The notes under the pieces: model-generated
Database searches by the model: none
What the model saw: only the letters and a program-made list of their open reading frames with translations
Told to the model about the DNA's origin: nothing
Shown here: in pieces, positions 25,878 through 36,056 of the stretch
Numbering within the stretch: position 1 is the stretch's first letter
How the letters are laid out: every line of letters starts with the position of its first letter
Origin: Gemmatimonadota bacterium
GTDB lineage: Bacteria; Gemmatimonadota; Gemmatimonadetes; Gemmatimonadales; Gemmatimonadaceae
Reading direction: 5' to 3'
Assembly (NCBI GenBank): GCA_947462095.1
Contig: CANHNQ010000010.1
Span: forward strand, 1-51,156
Length of the DNA stretch: 51,156 nt
Position numbers and translations under genes: made by a program

Positions 25878-26323
25878 GGCACCACGCCGGCGGTCGCCGC
25901 GAGCGTGGGGAGGTAGCGGCAGCCGAGCATGTCGAACGACGCGGTGGCGCCGGTCACCGCGGCCGCGGCCAGATCGGCCATCGGTGGCGCGCTCCCGGGC
26001 TGGCAGGTGCCGAGCGCATCGAGCCGCAGCGAGACCGCAGCGGCGGGTGGGACAATTCGCCCCGTCTCGAGTACGTCGCTGCCGTCGCGGGCCGCCAGCA
26101 CCCACGCGCCATCGGTGTCGACACGCAGCCGTAAGCCCTCGCCGCGACGGATGGCTTCACGCCGCGCGCGCTGCGTCAGGACGTCGAGGGCGTTGCCATC
26201 GTCGGCGCGCGATGGCCGCCACGCCAACGGCACGACCGCGGCGGCGATCGTGAGAATCACGAGCACCACCAGCAGTTCGAGCAATGTCAGCCCCGCTCGG
26301 GGATGGGACAGGAGGGCACGCAC
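25874..26323 (-). CDS. gspH: GspH-like minor pseudopilin
   Basis: The 149-aa protein starts at GTG 26323 with a leader MRALLSHPRAG and then LTLLELLVVLVILTIAAAVVP, a textbook prepilin site (Gly-1, Glu+5). The following TQRARREAIRRGEGLRLRV is the GspH signature, as opposed to the calcium-binding C-terminus of GspG, which is absent. It is the first gene of the operon. A TTGACT at 26359-26354 (-) could be a -35 box, but no good -10 follows. No other gspG candidate occurs in the window. Confidence 0.8.
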   Translation of the reverse strand: MRALLSHPRAGLTLLELLVVLVILTIAAAVVPLAWRPSRADDGNALDVLTQRARREAIRRGEGLRLRVDTDGAWVLAARDGSDVLETGRIVPPAAAVSLRLDALGTCQPGSAPPMADLAAAAVTGATASFDMLGCRYLPTLAATAGVVP

Positions 26324-26388
26324 AGAGGTTCAATCTCGGAGGCGATCGGGGGAAGTCAATAAAGCACCCCTCCCCCGGGCGTGCTGCG

Positions 26389-27144
26389 TCACTTCTTGAT
26401 CAACGGCTTCACGGCATCGGGGATCTCGAACGCTGTCGCCGGCGCCCCGTTGATCACCACGTTGGTGATCGTCATGATCAACTTGTTCGCCCCCATGTTC
26501 ACCTCGGTCTTCATCGGAAACTTCACCCCGCCGAACTCCTTGTAGTCGGAGAGCAGCGACGAGACCTGCACGGTCCCCATCTGTGACTCCTGCATCGTCT
26601 CCGCGCCCACGATCAGCCCTGTGGTCACCGAGAAGTACTGCGTGGTCATGCGCCCCGAATCCTTGCGCACGAGCTTGACCTTGTAGCTCTTCTCGCCGTT
26701 GAAATCCACGACGCCCAGATTCTCCATCGTCGCGTAGCGGTCCACCGGGTAGAGCATGTTGCCGTAGAAATCGGCGCCCTCGAGCGTCTGCGCGAGCTCC
26801 TTGTCGCTCAGGAGACGCGGCCCCTGCATCGGATTCGCATCCCACGCGACCACGCCATTCGTGCCCTGAAGCATTTCGCCGACACCCGGGATCGTGCTCT
26901 TGCTGGCCATTTTGTTCGGCGCGGCCTGATAGGCCTCCACATCGGCGGTCAGCCCAACGGCCGGCACCTGCATTGTCGACGTCTGCTTGATCGACGTGAT
27001 CTTCATGATCGCGTCCTTGCCGCCGATCGCGGCCACGTACTTCGCGAGGACGTCAGCCGCCGACGGGGCCGCCTGGGCCGCGAGCGGAGCCGATGACAAC
27101 ACCAGGGCCGCCGCAGCGACCGCAAACGAGCGTAAAGCCTTCAT
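26389..27144 (-). CDS. Exported LolA-like (outer-membrane lipoprotein-sorting-like) protein
   Basis: The 251-aa protein has a signal peptide ending at APLAAQ (about 24). The mature part begins with ADVLAKYVAAIGGKDAIMKI, the usual opening of LolA-like exported proteins, and continues as an extended beta-sheet (DYKEFGGVKFPMKTEVNMG). Such proteins bind lipids or lipoproteins in the periplasm; the true substrate is unknown. The ORF track starts 37 codons earlier; the ATG at 27144 begins the signal peptide and has GGGAG upstream. It ends 65 bases before gspH on the same strand, so read-through into the secretion operon is possible. Confidence 0.75.
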   Translation of the reverse strand: MKALRSFAVAAAALVLSSAPLAAQAAPSAADVLAKYVAAIGGKDAIMKITSIKQTSTMQVPAVGLTADVEAYQAAPNKMASKSTIPGVGEMLQGTNGVVAWDANPMQGPRLLSDKELAQTLEGADFYGNMLYPVDRYATMENLGVVDFNGEKSYKVKLVRKDSGRMTTQYFSVTTGLIVGAETMQESQMGTVQVSSLLSDYKEFGGVKFPMKTEVNMGANKLIMTITNVVINGAPATAFEIPDAVKPLIKK

Positions 27145-27190
27145 GTGACGCAGCTCCCAACGAGGAGGTGATTGAAACCTGAGTGAGTTG

Positions 27191-27238
27191 TTCGCCCTGC
27201 TCCCTTCTCCCGTACTCCGGACCCCTACTTCGCCGTGA
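27191..27238 (-). repeat. Second copy of the dispersed GGAGTACGGGG-type element
   Basis: CCCGTACTCCGGACCCC on + matches CCCGTACTCCCGACCCC at 5309-5325 with one mismatch, and CGCCCT flanks both copies. In both places the element ends at the stop codon of a minus-strand gene (here the S41 peptidase, CTA at 27225). It occupies most of the 80-base gap before the LolA-like gene. Confidence 0.55.
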
Positions 27239-28670
27239 TCGGCCCGATCGCCCACGCGATCGCCGCGTCGAGCGCCGGATCACGCCTGGCCAACAACGCC
27301 GCCCGCGTCAGCGGTACGACGCGGTCGGGCGTGACGCCCGCCCCTTCCAGTGGCTTCCCCACCGGGTTGAGGAAGTCGGCGATCGCGTGGTACAGGATAT
27401 CGCCATTCGGCAGCCGCTCGGGCACCGAGGGCAGGGCCTGGCCTGACGTTTGTACCCCGAACACCTGCGCTCGGCCAAGCGCTTGCATGCCGCCCGCGAA
27501 AATCTCGGTCGTGCTGATCGACAGTTCGTCCACCACGATCGCCAGCGGACCCGCGAACGGCGTTACCCCCCGCGAGCGCGTGTCCACCCGGCGCGGGTTG
27601 GCCACGAACTTGAGCGTGGCGCCTCGCTGGATCATCGTGCCGATCGTGCGCGTGCTGTCGAGGAAATGGCCCGCGATCCCCATCGACATGCCGCCCACCC
27701 CGCCGAAGTTGCCGCGGATGTCCAGAACGATCGCGTCGGCATCGCGCAGGGAATCGACCGCCGCATCGAACTGCGGCGAGAGAATCGGCATCCAGATGTT
27801 GAACCGGATGATGCCCACCGTCTTGCCGGCCGTCTTCACCCGCTCGAACGTGAGCTGCGCGTTCATGGCCGGCAGGTTGCCGAACTTCGCCACCACCCCG
27901 GGCTCCGGCGCGCGTACGATCCGCACCGTCCGGTCGGTACCGCGCTCGTCGGCAAACACCACGGTGGCCGTGTCGCCCACGGCACCGGCGAGGGCCTGCG
28001 TCGCGATCGCGTACGCGTTGAGGGCCTCGCGGCGCGCGTCGGGCTCGCTGGGCATCCGGGCCAGCCGGGCGGACATCGGGCACCCATTCACCGATTGCAC
28101 CCGCCAGCCGGTGCGGACGCCGGCCCGGGCGGCGGGACCCTCCCGATCGATCTGCGCGATCACGATCGTGCCGTCGAGATAACGCACCTCCGCGCCGATC
28201 GACCCGCTCCGGTCGGGAGCGGGTGCGCTTCCCGAACTGCCCCCCGTCGCATCGGCGATTTCGCGCGGGATGATCGAGAAGTGCGACTGCTTCAAGCGCC
28301 CCACCATGTCCGACAGCACCGCCCGCAACGCGCCGGTCGTCGTGGCCGCGGCGGCCCTGGGGCGCAATTCGTCCCGCAGGGCCGACCAGTTCACGCCGTT
28401 GTATGTCGTGTCCCAGTGCGTACGCCCGATGATGCTCCACGCGCTGTCGAAGGTCACCAACGGCTCCGTGACCGGCGACGACGCCAATGAGGTCGACACC
28501 GCCCCCGCCGCCGGGCCGCCGGCGGCCGGCATCGGTGGGTCGATGGACCGGCTTGGTGCTCGGTCGGGCGTCGCCGGGGACACCCGGCCCCGGCACGCGC
28601 CCAACAGCGAGGCCGCCAACAGCGAGGCCGCCAGCAACAGGGGCGCCGTGCGCCGGTCGATCGGGATCAC
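27225..28670 (-). CDS. S41 family peptidase-like lipoprotein
   Basis: The 481-aa product starts with a lipoprotein signal (LLAASLLGAC, Cys about residue 26) when read from GTG 28670; the track's longer start at 28751 puts 27 extra residues before it. A helical bundle and a SHFSI segment (family His position) precede a PDZ-like region (GSIGAEVRYLDGTIVIAQID, PAARAGVRTGWRVQSVNG). The S41 core follows (IVLDIRGNFGGVGG, then DELSISTTEIFAGGMQ, the nucleophile region). The Lys of the Ctp motif TFGKG is replaced: TSGQA. It is thus tricorn-like or inactive. Anchored in a membrane facing the periplasm. Confidence 0.8.
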   Translation of the reverse strand: MIPIDRRTAPLLLAASLLAASLLGACRGRVSPATPDRAPSRSIDPPMPAAGGPAAGAVSTSLASSPVTEPLVTFDSAWSIIGRTHWDTTYNGVNWSALRDELRPRAAAATTTGALRAVLSDMVGRLKQSHFSIIPREIADATGGSSGSAPAPDRSGSIGAEVRYLDGTIVIAQIDREGPAARAGVRTGWRVQSVNGCPMSARLARMPSEPDARREALNAYAIATQALAGAVGDTATVVFADERGTDRTVRIVRAPEPGVVAKFGNLPAMNAQLTFERVKTAGKTVGIIRFNIWMPILSPQFDAAVDSLRDADAIVLDIRGNFGGVGGMSMGIAGHFLDSTRTIGTMIQRGATLKFVANPRRVDTRSRGVTPFAGPLAIVVDELSISTTEIFAGGMQALGRAQVFGVQTSGQALPSVPERLPNGDILYHAIADFLNPVGKPLEGAGVTPDRVVPLTRAALLARRDPALDAAIAWAIGPITAK

Positions 28671-28912
28671 GCGTTGGAAGGAGGAAAGGGGCACAGATGG
28701 GGGAACAAGGTGGGCACGCACTCTGGACGAATACGACCGGCGGTGAGCCACGTTTCACAAAGGTCGGTTTTCCAGTAAATGGAATGCACGTGAACGGCAC
28801 CGAATCGGCCACACGCCAACATCCGTCACCCCTCGGCCTCGCCCGGGGGCGGTGTAGCACGTTACCATGAAAGGTTGTGCGGTCACTCTACGTTCGCGCC
28901 CTATCCAACACC

Positions 28913-30059
28913 ATGTCTACTCGCCTCCACGCTCTGCACGCGGCCGGACAGTCGCTCTGGCTTGACTATATCGATCGGGCCATGCTCTCCAACGGCGATC
29001 TGTCGCGACGGATCCGCGAGGACGCGCTCACCGGGCAGACGTCCAACCCCACGATCTTCGAGAAAGCCCTCGCGGAGGGCGCCGCGTACGACGAGCAGCT
29101 CGCCACGCTCGATGGCGCCCGGTCCGATCGCGACGCGTTCGAGCTGGTGGCCACGACCGACGTCCGGAACGCCTGCGACGCCTTTCGTACCGTGTACGAC
29201 AGCACCGACACGATCGACGGCTATGTCTCCCTCGAAGTCTCGCCGGATCTGGCGCGTGACACGGCCGGCACGGTCGCCGAGGCCCGGCGCCTCTGGAGCA
29301 TCGTCGATCGCCCGAATCTGATGATCAAGGTGCCCGGTACCCCCGAAGGCGCCGAGGCCATCCGCCAGCTCATCGCCGACGGCATCAACGTCAACGTCAC
29401 GCTGCTCTTCTCGATCGACGCGCACGCCCGCGTGATCGAAGCGTTTATCGCCGGCCTCGAAGATCGCGCCGCCGCCGGCCAGCCGATCGCGCGCATTGCG
29501 TCGGTCGCCAGCTTCTTCATCAGCCGCGTCGACTCCGCCATCGACAAGCAGCTCAGCGCCATGGCCGCCACGAATCCGGCCGCGGCCGATACCCTCACGG
29601 CGCTGCAGGGGCGTGCGGCGATCGCCAACGCGAAGCTCGCCTACCGGCTCTTCACCGCCAGCTTCTCCGGCGCCCGGTGGGCGGCACTCGCGGCGCAGGG
29701 CGCCCAGGTGCAGCGGCCGCTGTGGGCCAGCACGAGCACCAAGAACCCGGCCTATCGCGACGTGATCTATGTCGAGGAATTGATCGGGACCAACACCGTC
29801 AACACGCTCCCCCCGGCCACGCTCGAAGCCTTCCGCGATCATGGGGAAGTGCGGGCATCGGTCACCGAACAGGTCGCCGAGGCGGAACGGGTCCTGTCGG
29901 CGCTCGAATCACAGGGCGTGTCGCTGCAAACGGTGACCGACACACTGCTGGCCGAAGGGCTGGCGTCGTTCGAGCAGTCGTTCGTCACGCTGCTGGCCGG
30001 CCTGAATCGCAAGCGCGCCGCGCTCGCGAGTACTGCCTCTTCCACCGGAGCTCCCGCTA

Positions 30060-30073
<14 letters not shown>
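28913..30073 (+). CDS. tal: Transaldolase
   Basis: The 386-aa enzyme moves a dihydroxyacetone unit between sedoheptulose-7-phosphate and erythrose-4-phosphate via a Schiff base. TSNPTIFEKAL, LMIKVPGTPEG (Schiff-base Lys about K139), NVNVTLLFS and RPLWASTSTKNPAY are family hallmarks; the length fits the long (TalB subfamily 5/Tal-PGI-type) transaldolases. The track ORF begins at GTG 28877; the ATG at 28913 gives the normal N-terminus MSTRLHALHAAGQSLWLD. It is first in a run with pyk, MBL hydrolase, pgi and fba, and overlaps the TTG start of pyk by 14 bases. Confidence 0.93.
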
Positions 30074-31565
<1,492 letters not shown>

Positions 31566-31611
31566 TCCGGCCCGCCGGAGTCGGTCGCGGTTGCGGTTGC
31601 GCATTCCATCC

Positions 31612-32403
31612 GTGAACCCATCCGTGCGCCTCACCTTTCTGGGAACCGGCACGAGCTTCGGCGTGCCGCAGATCGGGTGTGGCTGTCCCGTCTGCCACTC
31701 CGCCGATCCGCGCGATAAGCGCACCCGGTGCGGTGCCGTCATCGAAACCGGGGGCGGCACCCGCCTGCTCATCGATACGCCGCCCGAGCTGCGCTTGCAG
31801 CTCGTGGCGGCCGGGATCGCCCATATCGATGCCGTGTTGTACACGCACGAGCATGCCGATCACATTCATGGCATCGACGACCTGCGTGCCTTCACGGTCC
31901 GTCGCACCACGTCGCTGCCGTTGTACGGCGAAGCGGCCACGCTCGACACGCTGCGTGCACGGTTCCCGTACATCACGGACGAGCAGTTCCGCCCGTTACC
32001 CGGCACCACGCGCCCCGAAGGCACCTTGATGCCGATACAGGCCGGCGTCCCGTTTACCGTGCAGGACACCGAGGTCCTGCCAATCGCTGTGCCCCACGGT
32101 CGCGCCTCGGTCGTCGGCTATCGCGTCGGCGACATCGCCTACATCACCGATGCGAAGCTGCTCCCCGACACGGCGCGCGCGGCCCTCGCCGGTGTTCGCG
32201 TCCTCGTGATCAACGCGCTGCTACGCCACCCGCATCCGACGCACCTGTCGATCGACGAGGCCGTCGCCGTGGCACAGCAGATCGGGGCCGAGCGTACGTT
32301 CCTGACGCATCTCACGCACGAGAATGCGCATGCCGCGCTGGCCGCCGAGTTACCCGCGGGGATTGCGCCGGCGTACGACGGGCTCGTCGTGAGCCTTCCG
32401 TAG
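31612..32403 (+). CDS. MBL-fold metallohydrolase, PhnP/YcbX-like
   Basis: The 263-aa protein starts RLTFLGTGTSFGVPQIGC and has the metallo-beta-lactamase motif THEHADH (H79, H81, D83, H84), plus an N-terminal zinc-binding CGCPVC (23-28). These are features of the PhnP group of cyclic phosphodiesterases. A phosphodiesterase on a 5-phosphoribosyl or similar substrate is a fair guess, but no phn genes are here. GTG at 31612 is preferred; TTGs at 31591 and 31597 are alternatives. It lies between pyk and pgi in the central-carbon run. Confidence 0.82.
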   Translation: MNPSVRLTFLGTGTSFGVPQIGCGCPVCHSADPRDKRTRCGAVIETGGGTRLLIDTPPELRLQLVAAGIAHIDAVLYTHEHADHIHGIDDLRAFTVRRTTSLPLYGEAATLDTLRARFPYITDEQFRPLPGTTRPEGTLMPIQAGVPFTVQDTEVLPIAVPHGRASVVGYRVGDIAYITDAKLLPDTARAALAGVRVLVINALLRHPHPTHLSIDEAVAVAQQIGAERTFLTHLTHENAHAALAAELPAGIAPAYDGLVVSLP

Positions 32404-32452
32404 CCCTGTTTCTGTCGTTTTCGATCTCACGCGTTGTCGGGAGTGTGTTGTC

Positions 32453-33841
32453 ATGACGTTGTCGCTCGATTTCACCAACATGATGGGCGCGGCGCTGCCG
32501 CACGGCGCCGGCATCACCGCCGCGCAGCTCACGGAGGCGGCCGGGGCATTCGCCACGGCGCATGCCCGCGTGCATGCCATGCAGCAGGAGCTCGGCTTCC
32601 TGACCTTGCCCGTGAACGACGCGCTGCGTGACGCTACGCTGGCCGTCGCGGAGCAGGCGCGTGGCCGTTTCGACGACGTGTTGCTCCTTGGTATCGGCGG
32701 CTCCGCCCTCGGTCCGATCGCACTGCGCACCGCGTTGCGTCCGCCAGCCTGGAACGCGCTCGGCGCCGAGGCCCGCGGCGGCGCGCCGCGGTTGCATGTC
32801 CTCGATAACGTCGATCCGGCGACCATCGCCGCCACGCTTGCCCGCCTCGAGCTGCCCCGCACCCTCGTGCTGGTCATCTCGAAGTCCGGCGGCACGGTGG
32901 AAACCATGGCGCAGTATCTCATCGTGCGCGACGCTCTGGCGCGCACGGTGGGGGAAGACGCCGCGCGCCGGCATCTGATCTTCATCACCGATCCCGAAGT
33001 CGGCGCCCTGCGCAAGATCGCGCGCGCCGAGGGGATCACCACACTCGACGTGCCACCCAATGTCGGCGGCCGGTTCTCGGTGCTCTCACCGGTCGGCATG
33101 CTCCCTGCCGCCCTCATCGGCATCGATGTGAAGGCGTTGCTGGCCGGCGCGGCCGATGTCATGACCCGGGCCGCGAGTCCCGACCTCGCCATCAACCTCC
33201 CCGGCACCTTCGCCGTGCTGCAGCACCTTGCCGATACCCATCACGGCCGTTCGGTGCAGGTGCTCATGCCCTATGCCGATCCGCTGCGCGACCTTGCCCT
33301 CTGGTTCGTGCAGCTCTGGGCCGAGTCCCTCGGCAAGCTGCGCCGCGATGGCACGCCGGTGGGGCCAACCCCGCTGCCCGCCGTGGGGGCCACCGATCAG
33401 CACTCGCAGGTGCAGCTGTTCATGGAGGGGCCGCTCGACAAGACGGTCACCTTCATCACCGTGAAGGGGCGGGAGCAGGACGGCCCGATTCCCGCGCGTC
33501 ACGCCGACATTCCGGAGCTCAGCTATCTCGCGGGACATACGCTGGGTGAGCTCATCGATATCGAACAGCGCGCCACGGCCGGCGCGCTGGCGGCGCGCGG
33601 GCGGTTCAACGCCACGCTCTCCATCGACACGGTGGACGCCTTTCACCTGGGGGCGCTCATGCAAACCTTCGCCCTCGCCACGGCCTACGCCGGCGTGCTC
33701 TACGACGTCAACGCCTTCAACCAGCCCGGCGTCGAGCTGGGCAAGAACTTTGCGTACGCCATGCTTGGACGGGCTGGCAGCGAGCAGGCGCGGGCGGAAT
33801 GGGACGCCCTGCCCAAGCCAGATCCGCGCTTCACCGTCTGA
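32453..33841 (+). CDS. pgi: Glucose-6-phosphate isomerase
   Basis: The 462-aa enzyme interconverts glucose-6-phosphate and fructose-6-phosphate. LLLGIGGSALGP and ISKSGGTVETM bind phosphate; NVGGRFSVLSPVG is PGI signature 1 and YDVNAFNQPGVELGK signature 2 with the catalytic Lys. The length fits the short bacterial type. CGGGAG lies about nine bases before the ATG. It stands 49 bases after the MBL gene, with a hairpin in the 184-base gap before fba. Confidence 0.95.
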   Translation: MTLSLDFTNMMGAALPHGAGITAAQLTEAAGAFATAHARVHAMQQELGFLTLPVNDALRDATLAVAEQARGRFDDVLLLGIGGSALGPIALRTALRPPAWNALGAEARGGAPRLHVLDNVDPATIAATLARLELPRTLVLVISKSGGTVETMAQYLIVRDALARTVGEDAARRHLIFITDPEVGALRKIARAEGITTLDVPPNVGGRFSVLSPVGMLPAALIGIDVKALLAGAADVMTRAASPDLAINLPGTFAVLQHLADTHHGRSVQVLMPYADPLRDLALWFVQLWAESLGKLRRDGTPVGPTPLPAVGATDQHSQVQLFMEGPLDKTVTFITVKGREQDGPIPARHADIPELSYLAGHTLGELIDIEQRATAGALAARGRFNATLSIDTVDAFHLGALMQTFALATAYAGVLYDVNAFNQPGVELGKNFAYAMLGRAGSEQARAEWDALPKPDPRFTV

Positions 33842-33944
33842 TCGGCCGACGGGGCGCGCGGCGGACGTCCCCCCGACCAAACGGCCGGGGAACGCCGGAC
33901 TTGCCGCAGCTGTCCCTGCAGTGGGAACTTTCACCAGCAGACGC

Positions 33945-33971
33945 GGCGGACTCCGGTGCTCCGGAGCCGCC
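33945..33971 (+). terminator. Hairpin in the pgi-fba gap
   Basis: GGCGG-A-CTCCGG (33945-33956) pairs with CCGGAG-CCGCC (33961-33971) around TGCT, an eleven-bp stem with one bulged A. No U-tract follows. It may end the pgi transcript or act as a leader structure of fba. The remainder of the 184-base gap shows no gene or clear promoter. Confidence 0.4.
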
Positions 33972-34025
33972 ACTCGATTCACCCCGACCCGCTCCGGCTC
34001 GCGCCGGGCAGGACTCACCACGCGA

Positions 34026-35444
34026 ATGTCCGATACGACGAATCCCACGACGTCCTTGTTTGGCGGTGCCGTTACGGTGGAAGGAGGACGCGTGCAGCTG
34101 CATGACGCGGCCGTCCTGACCTCCGCGCACATGGATGCGCTGGTTCATCAGGCTGTCTTCGGGAACGAAGGCGAGCGCACCTTTGCCCGCTGGCTCGTGT
34201 GGGAACTGGGTCAGACCGTCGGCGTGCGGGCCGCGTCGATCCATGAACTCTACGTCGCGCGTGGTGATGGCAAGTGCAGCGGCTTCACCGTGCCCGCGAT
34301 GAACATCCGCGCGCTCACGTACGACACCACCCGCGCCGTATTCCGGACCGCCAATGCGCTGCAGGCCGGTGCGTTCATCCTCGAAATCGCGCGCTCCGAG
34401 ATTGCCTACACCGATCAGCGCCCCGACGAATACGTGTCGGTGATTCTCGCCGCCGCGCTGCGCGAAGGCTACCGTGGCCCGGTGTTTATCCAGGGCGACC
34501 ATTTTCAGGTCAACCACAAGAAGTTCGCGGTCGATCCGGCCACCGAAGTGAACGCGGTAAAGGCGCTCGTCACGGAAGCGGTGGCCGCCGGCTTCTACAA
34601 CATCGACGTCGACACGTCGACGCTGGTTGATCTTGCGAAGGAGACGCTCGCCGAACAGCAGCGCCTCAACTACGAAGTGTGCGTGGATATCACCCGCTTC
34701 GTGCGCGCGGCCGAGCCGGCCGGCGTGACGATTTCCATCGGCGGTGAAATCGGTGAAGTCGGCACCGAGAACAGCACGCCGGAGGAGCTCGAAGCGTTCA
34801 TGGACGGATTCAACGCCACGCTCGAAGCACAGGCTCCCGGGACCGCCGGGCTGTCCAAGATCTCGGTCCAGTCGGGCACGTCGCACGGCGGCATTGTGCT
34901 CCCCGACGGATCCATCGCCGACGTGGCGCTCGACTTCGACACGCTCGAGAAGCTCTCGAAGATCGGTCGCGATCGCTATCGCATGGCCGGTGCCGTCCAG
35001 CATGGCGCGTCCACGTTGCCCGATGCGGCGTTCAGCAACTTTCCACGCCTCGAAACGGCGGAGATTCATCTCGCGACGAACTTCCAGACCATGATGTTCG
35101 ATCACATCCCGGCCGCGCTGCGCGCCGAGATGTATGCGTGGCTGGATGCCAACGCCAAGGATGAGCGGAAGCCGACCGACACCGATGAGCAGTTCTACTA
35201 CAAGGCCCGCAAGAAGGCGATCGGACCGTTCAAGAAACAGTTGTGGTCGCTTCCCGCCGACGTGCGTGGCACGCTCGGTGCGGCATACGACAAGAAGTTC
35301 ACGTTCCTGTTCGAACAGCTGGGCATCGCTCGGACCCGCGCGATCGTCGAGCAGTTCGTCACGATCCCTGAACAGCATCGCCCGTTTCCCACGGGAGCCA
35401 GCACGATCGTGGCCGCCCCGGACGACGCGGATCTTTCGGACTGA
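34026..35444 (+). CDS. fba: Class II fructose-bisphosphate aldolase
   Basis: The 472-aa protein is a zinc-dependent aldolase of the large class II type. The barrel begins FTVPAMNIRALTYDTTRAVF; QGDHFQVNHKKF carries the expected Zn-binding His, DVDTSTLVDLAKETL and SIGGEIGEVG are typical, and SVQSGTSHGG and FQTMMFDH close the site. It should split fructose-1,6-bisphosphate to two triose phosphates, although tagatose-bisphosphate cannot be excluded. It has about 70 residues before the barrel and a long C-terminal helical extension, beyond the 300-360 aa of E. coli FbaA. The track's 160 N-terminal codons overlap pgi in another frame and are not coding. Confidence 0.88.
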   Translation: MSDTTNPTTSLFGGAVTVEGGRVQLHDAAVLTSAHMDALVHQAVFGNEGERTFARWLVWELGQTVGVRAASIHELYVARGDGKCSGFTVPAMNIRALTYDTTRAVFRTANALQAGAFILEIARSEIAYTDQRPDEYVSVILAAALREGYRGPVFIQGDHFQVNHKKFAVDPATEVNAVKALVTEAVAAGFYNIDVDTSTLVDLAKETLAEQQRLNYEVCVDITRFVRAAEPAGVTISIGGEIGEVGTENSTPEELEAFMDGFNATLEAQAPGTAGLSKISVQSGTSHGGIVLPDGSIADVALDFDTLEKLSKIGRDRYRMAGAVQHGASTLPDAAFSNFPRLETAEIHLATNFQTMMFDHIPAALRAEMYAWLDANAKDERKPTDTDEQFYYKARKKAIGPFKKQLWSLPADVRGTLGAAYDKKFTFLFEQLGIARTRAIVEQFVTIPEQHRPFPTGASTIVAAPDDADLSD

Positions 35445-35460
35445 GTTGTCAGTATGGTGT

Positions 35461-35501
35461 CGTGAGTGGCTCGCGCCGGACCGGCGTGCTCGCCACTCGC
35501 G
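35461..35501. terminator. Hairpin between fba and the YtxH gene
   Basis: CGTGAGTGGC (35461-35470) pairs with GCCACTCGCG (35492-35501), ten pairs with one G-T wobble; the loop can fold further as CGCC/GGCG. It lies 16 bases after the fba stop. No U-tract follows, so termination is likely but not proven. Confidence 0.45.
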
Positions 35502-35534
35502 GCACGCAACTCATCACTGCTTGTGAGGTGTGAT

Positions 35535-36056
35535 ATGGCCCGGTACGACGAGTACGACGATGACCGTGTAGTCGTGATCGAACGGGGGAATGGCACCAAT
35601 GGCATGGGCACCTTTCTGCTCGGGCTGGCCATCGGGGCAGGGGCCGCGCTGCTGTTCGCACCGGCCAGTGGCGCCGAAACGCGCAAGCGTCTGCAGGATG
35701 AAGCGCGACGCGCCGGACGCAAGATGAAGGACATGACCGACGAGCTCGGTGAGAAGGTGGCCGATTCGGTCGAGAAAACGCGTTTCCAGTTCGACGAGCA
35801 GGTTGGACGCGCGCGTGATGCGGTGAATTCACGCGTGCAGGCCGTTGGTGATGCCGTCTCGGCCGGTCGCGATGCGGCCGCTCAGGCGCGTGTCGAACTC
35901 GAGCGGGCGGTCGCCGACAGCAAGCGTGCCTACGCCGATAGCCGACGCGCGTATCGCGACCACGGTCGGCGCCACGGTCCCGATGACACGGGTACACCGG
36001 ACGATATGGTCTCCACCTCTGCGGAGGAGTCCGCTGGCGCTCCGGGCGAAGGCTGA
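35535..36056 (+). CDS. YtxH domain protein
   Basis: The 173-aa protein begins with an acidic stretch (ARYDEYDDDRVVVIERGNG), then one membrane or amphipathic helix rich in small residues (TFLLGLAIGAGAALLFAPASG, about 24-44), and a long charged helix (ETRKRLQDEARRAGRKMKDM and on). This is the YtxH/gas-vesicle-like layout of general-stress membrane proteins with no known catalysis. ATG 35535 is preceded by GAGGTG at good distance; the track's extra 23 codons are dropped. The 3' end overlaps the YihY gene start. Confidence 0.85.
   Translation: MARYDEYDDDRVVVIERGNGTNGMGTFLLGLAIGAGAALLFAPASGAETRKRLQDEARRAGRKMKDMTDELGEKVADSVEKTRFQFDEQVGRARDAVNSRVQAVGDAVSAGRDAAAQARVELERAVADSKRAYADSRRAYRDHGRRHGPDDTGTPDDMVSTSAEESAGAPGEG

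Noticed and set aside
33831-35378. 515-codon ORF on the minus strand
   Set aside because: It is antisense to the class II aldolase gene; no motif.
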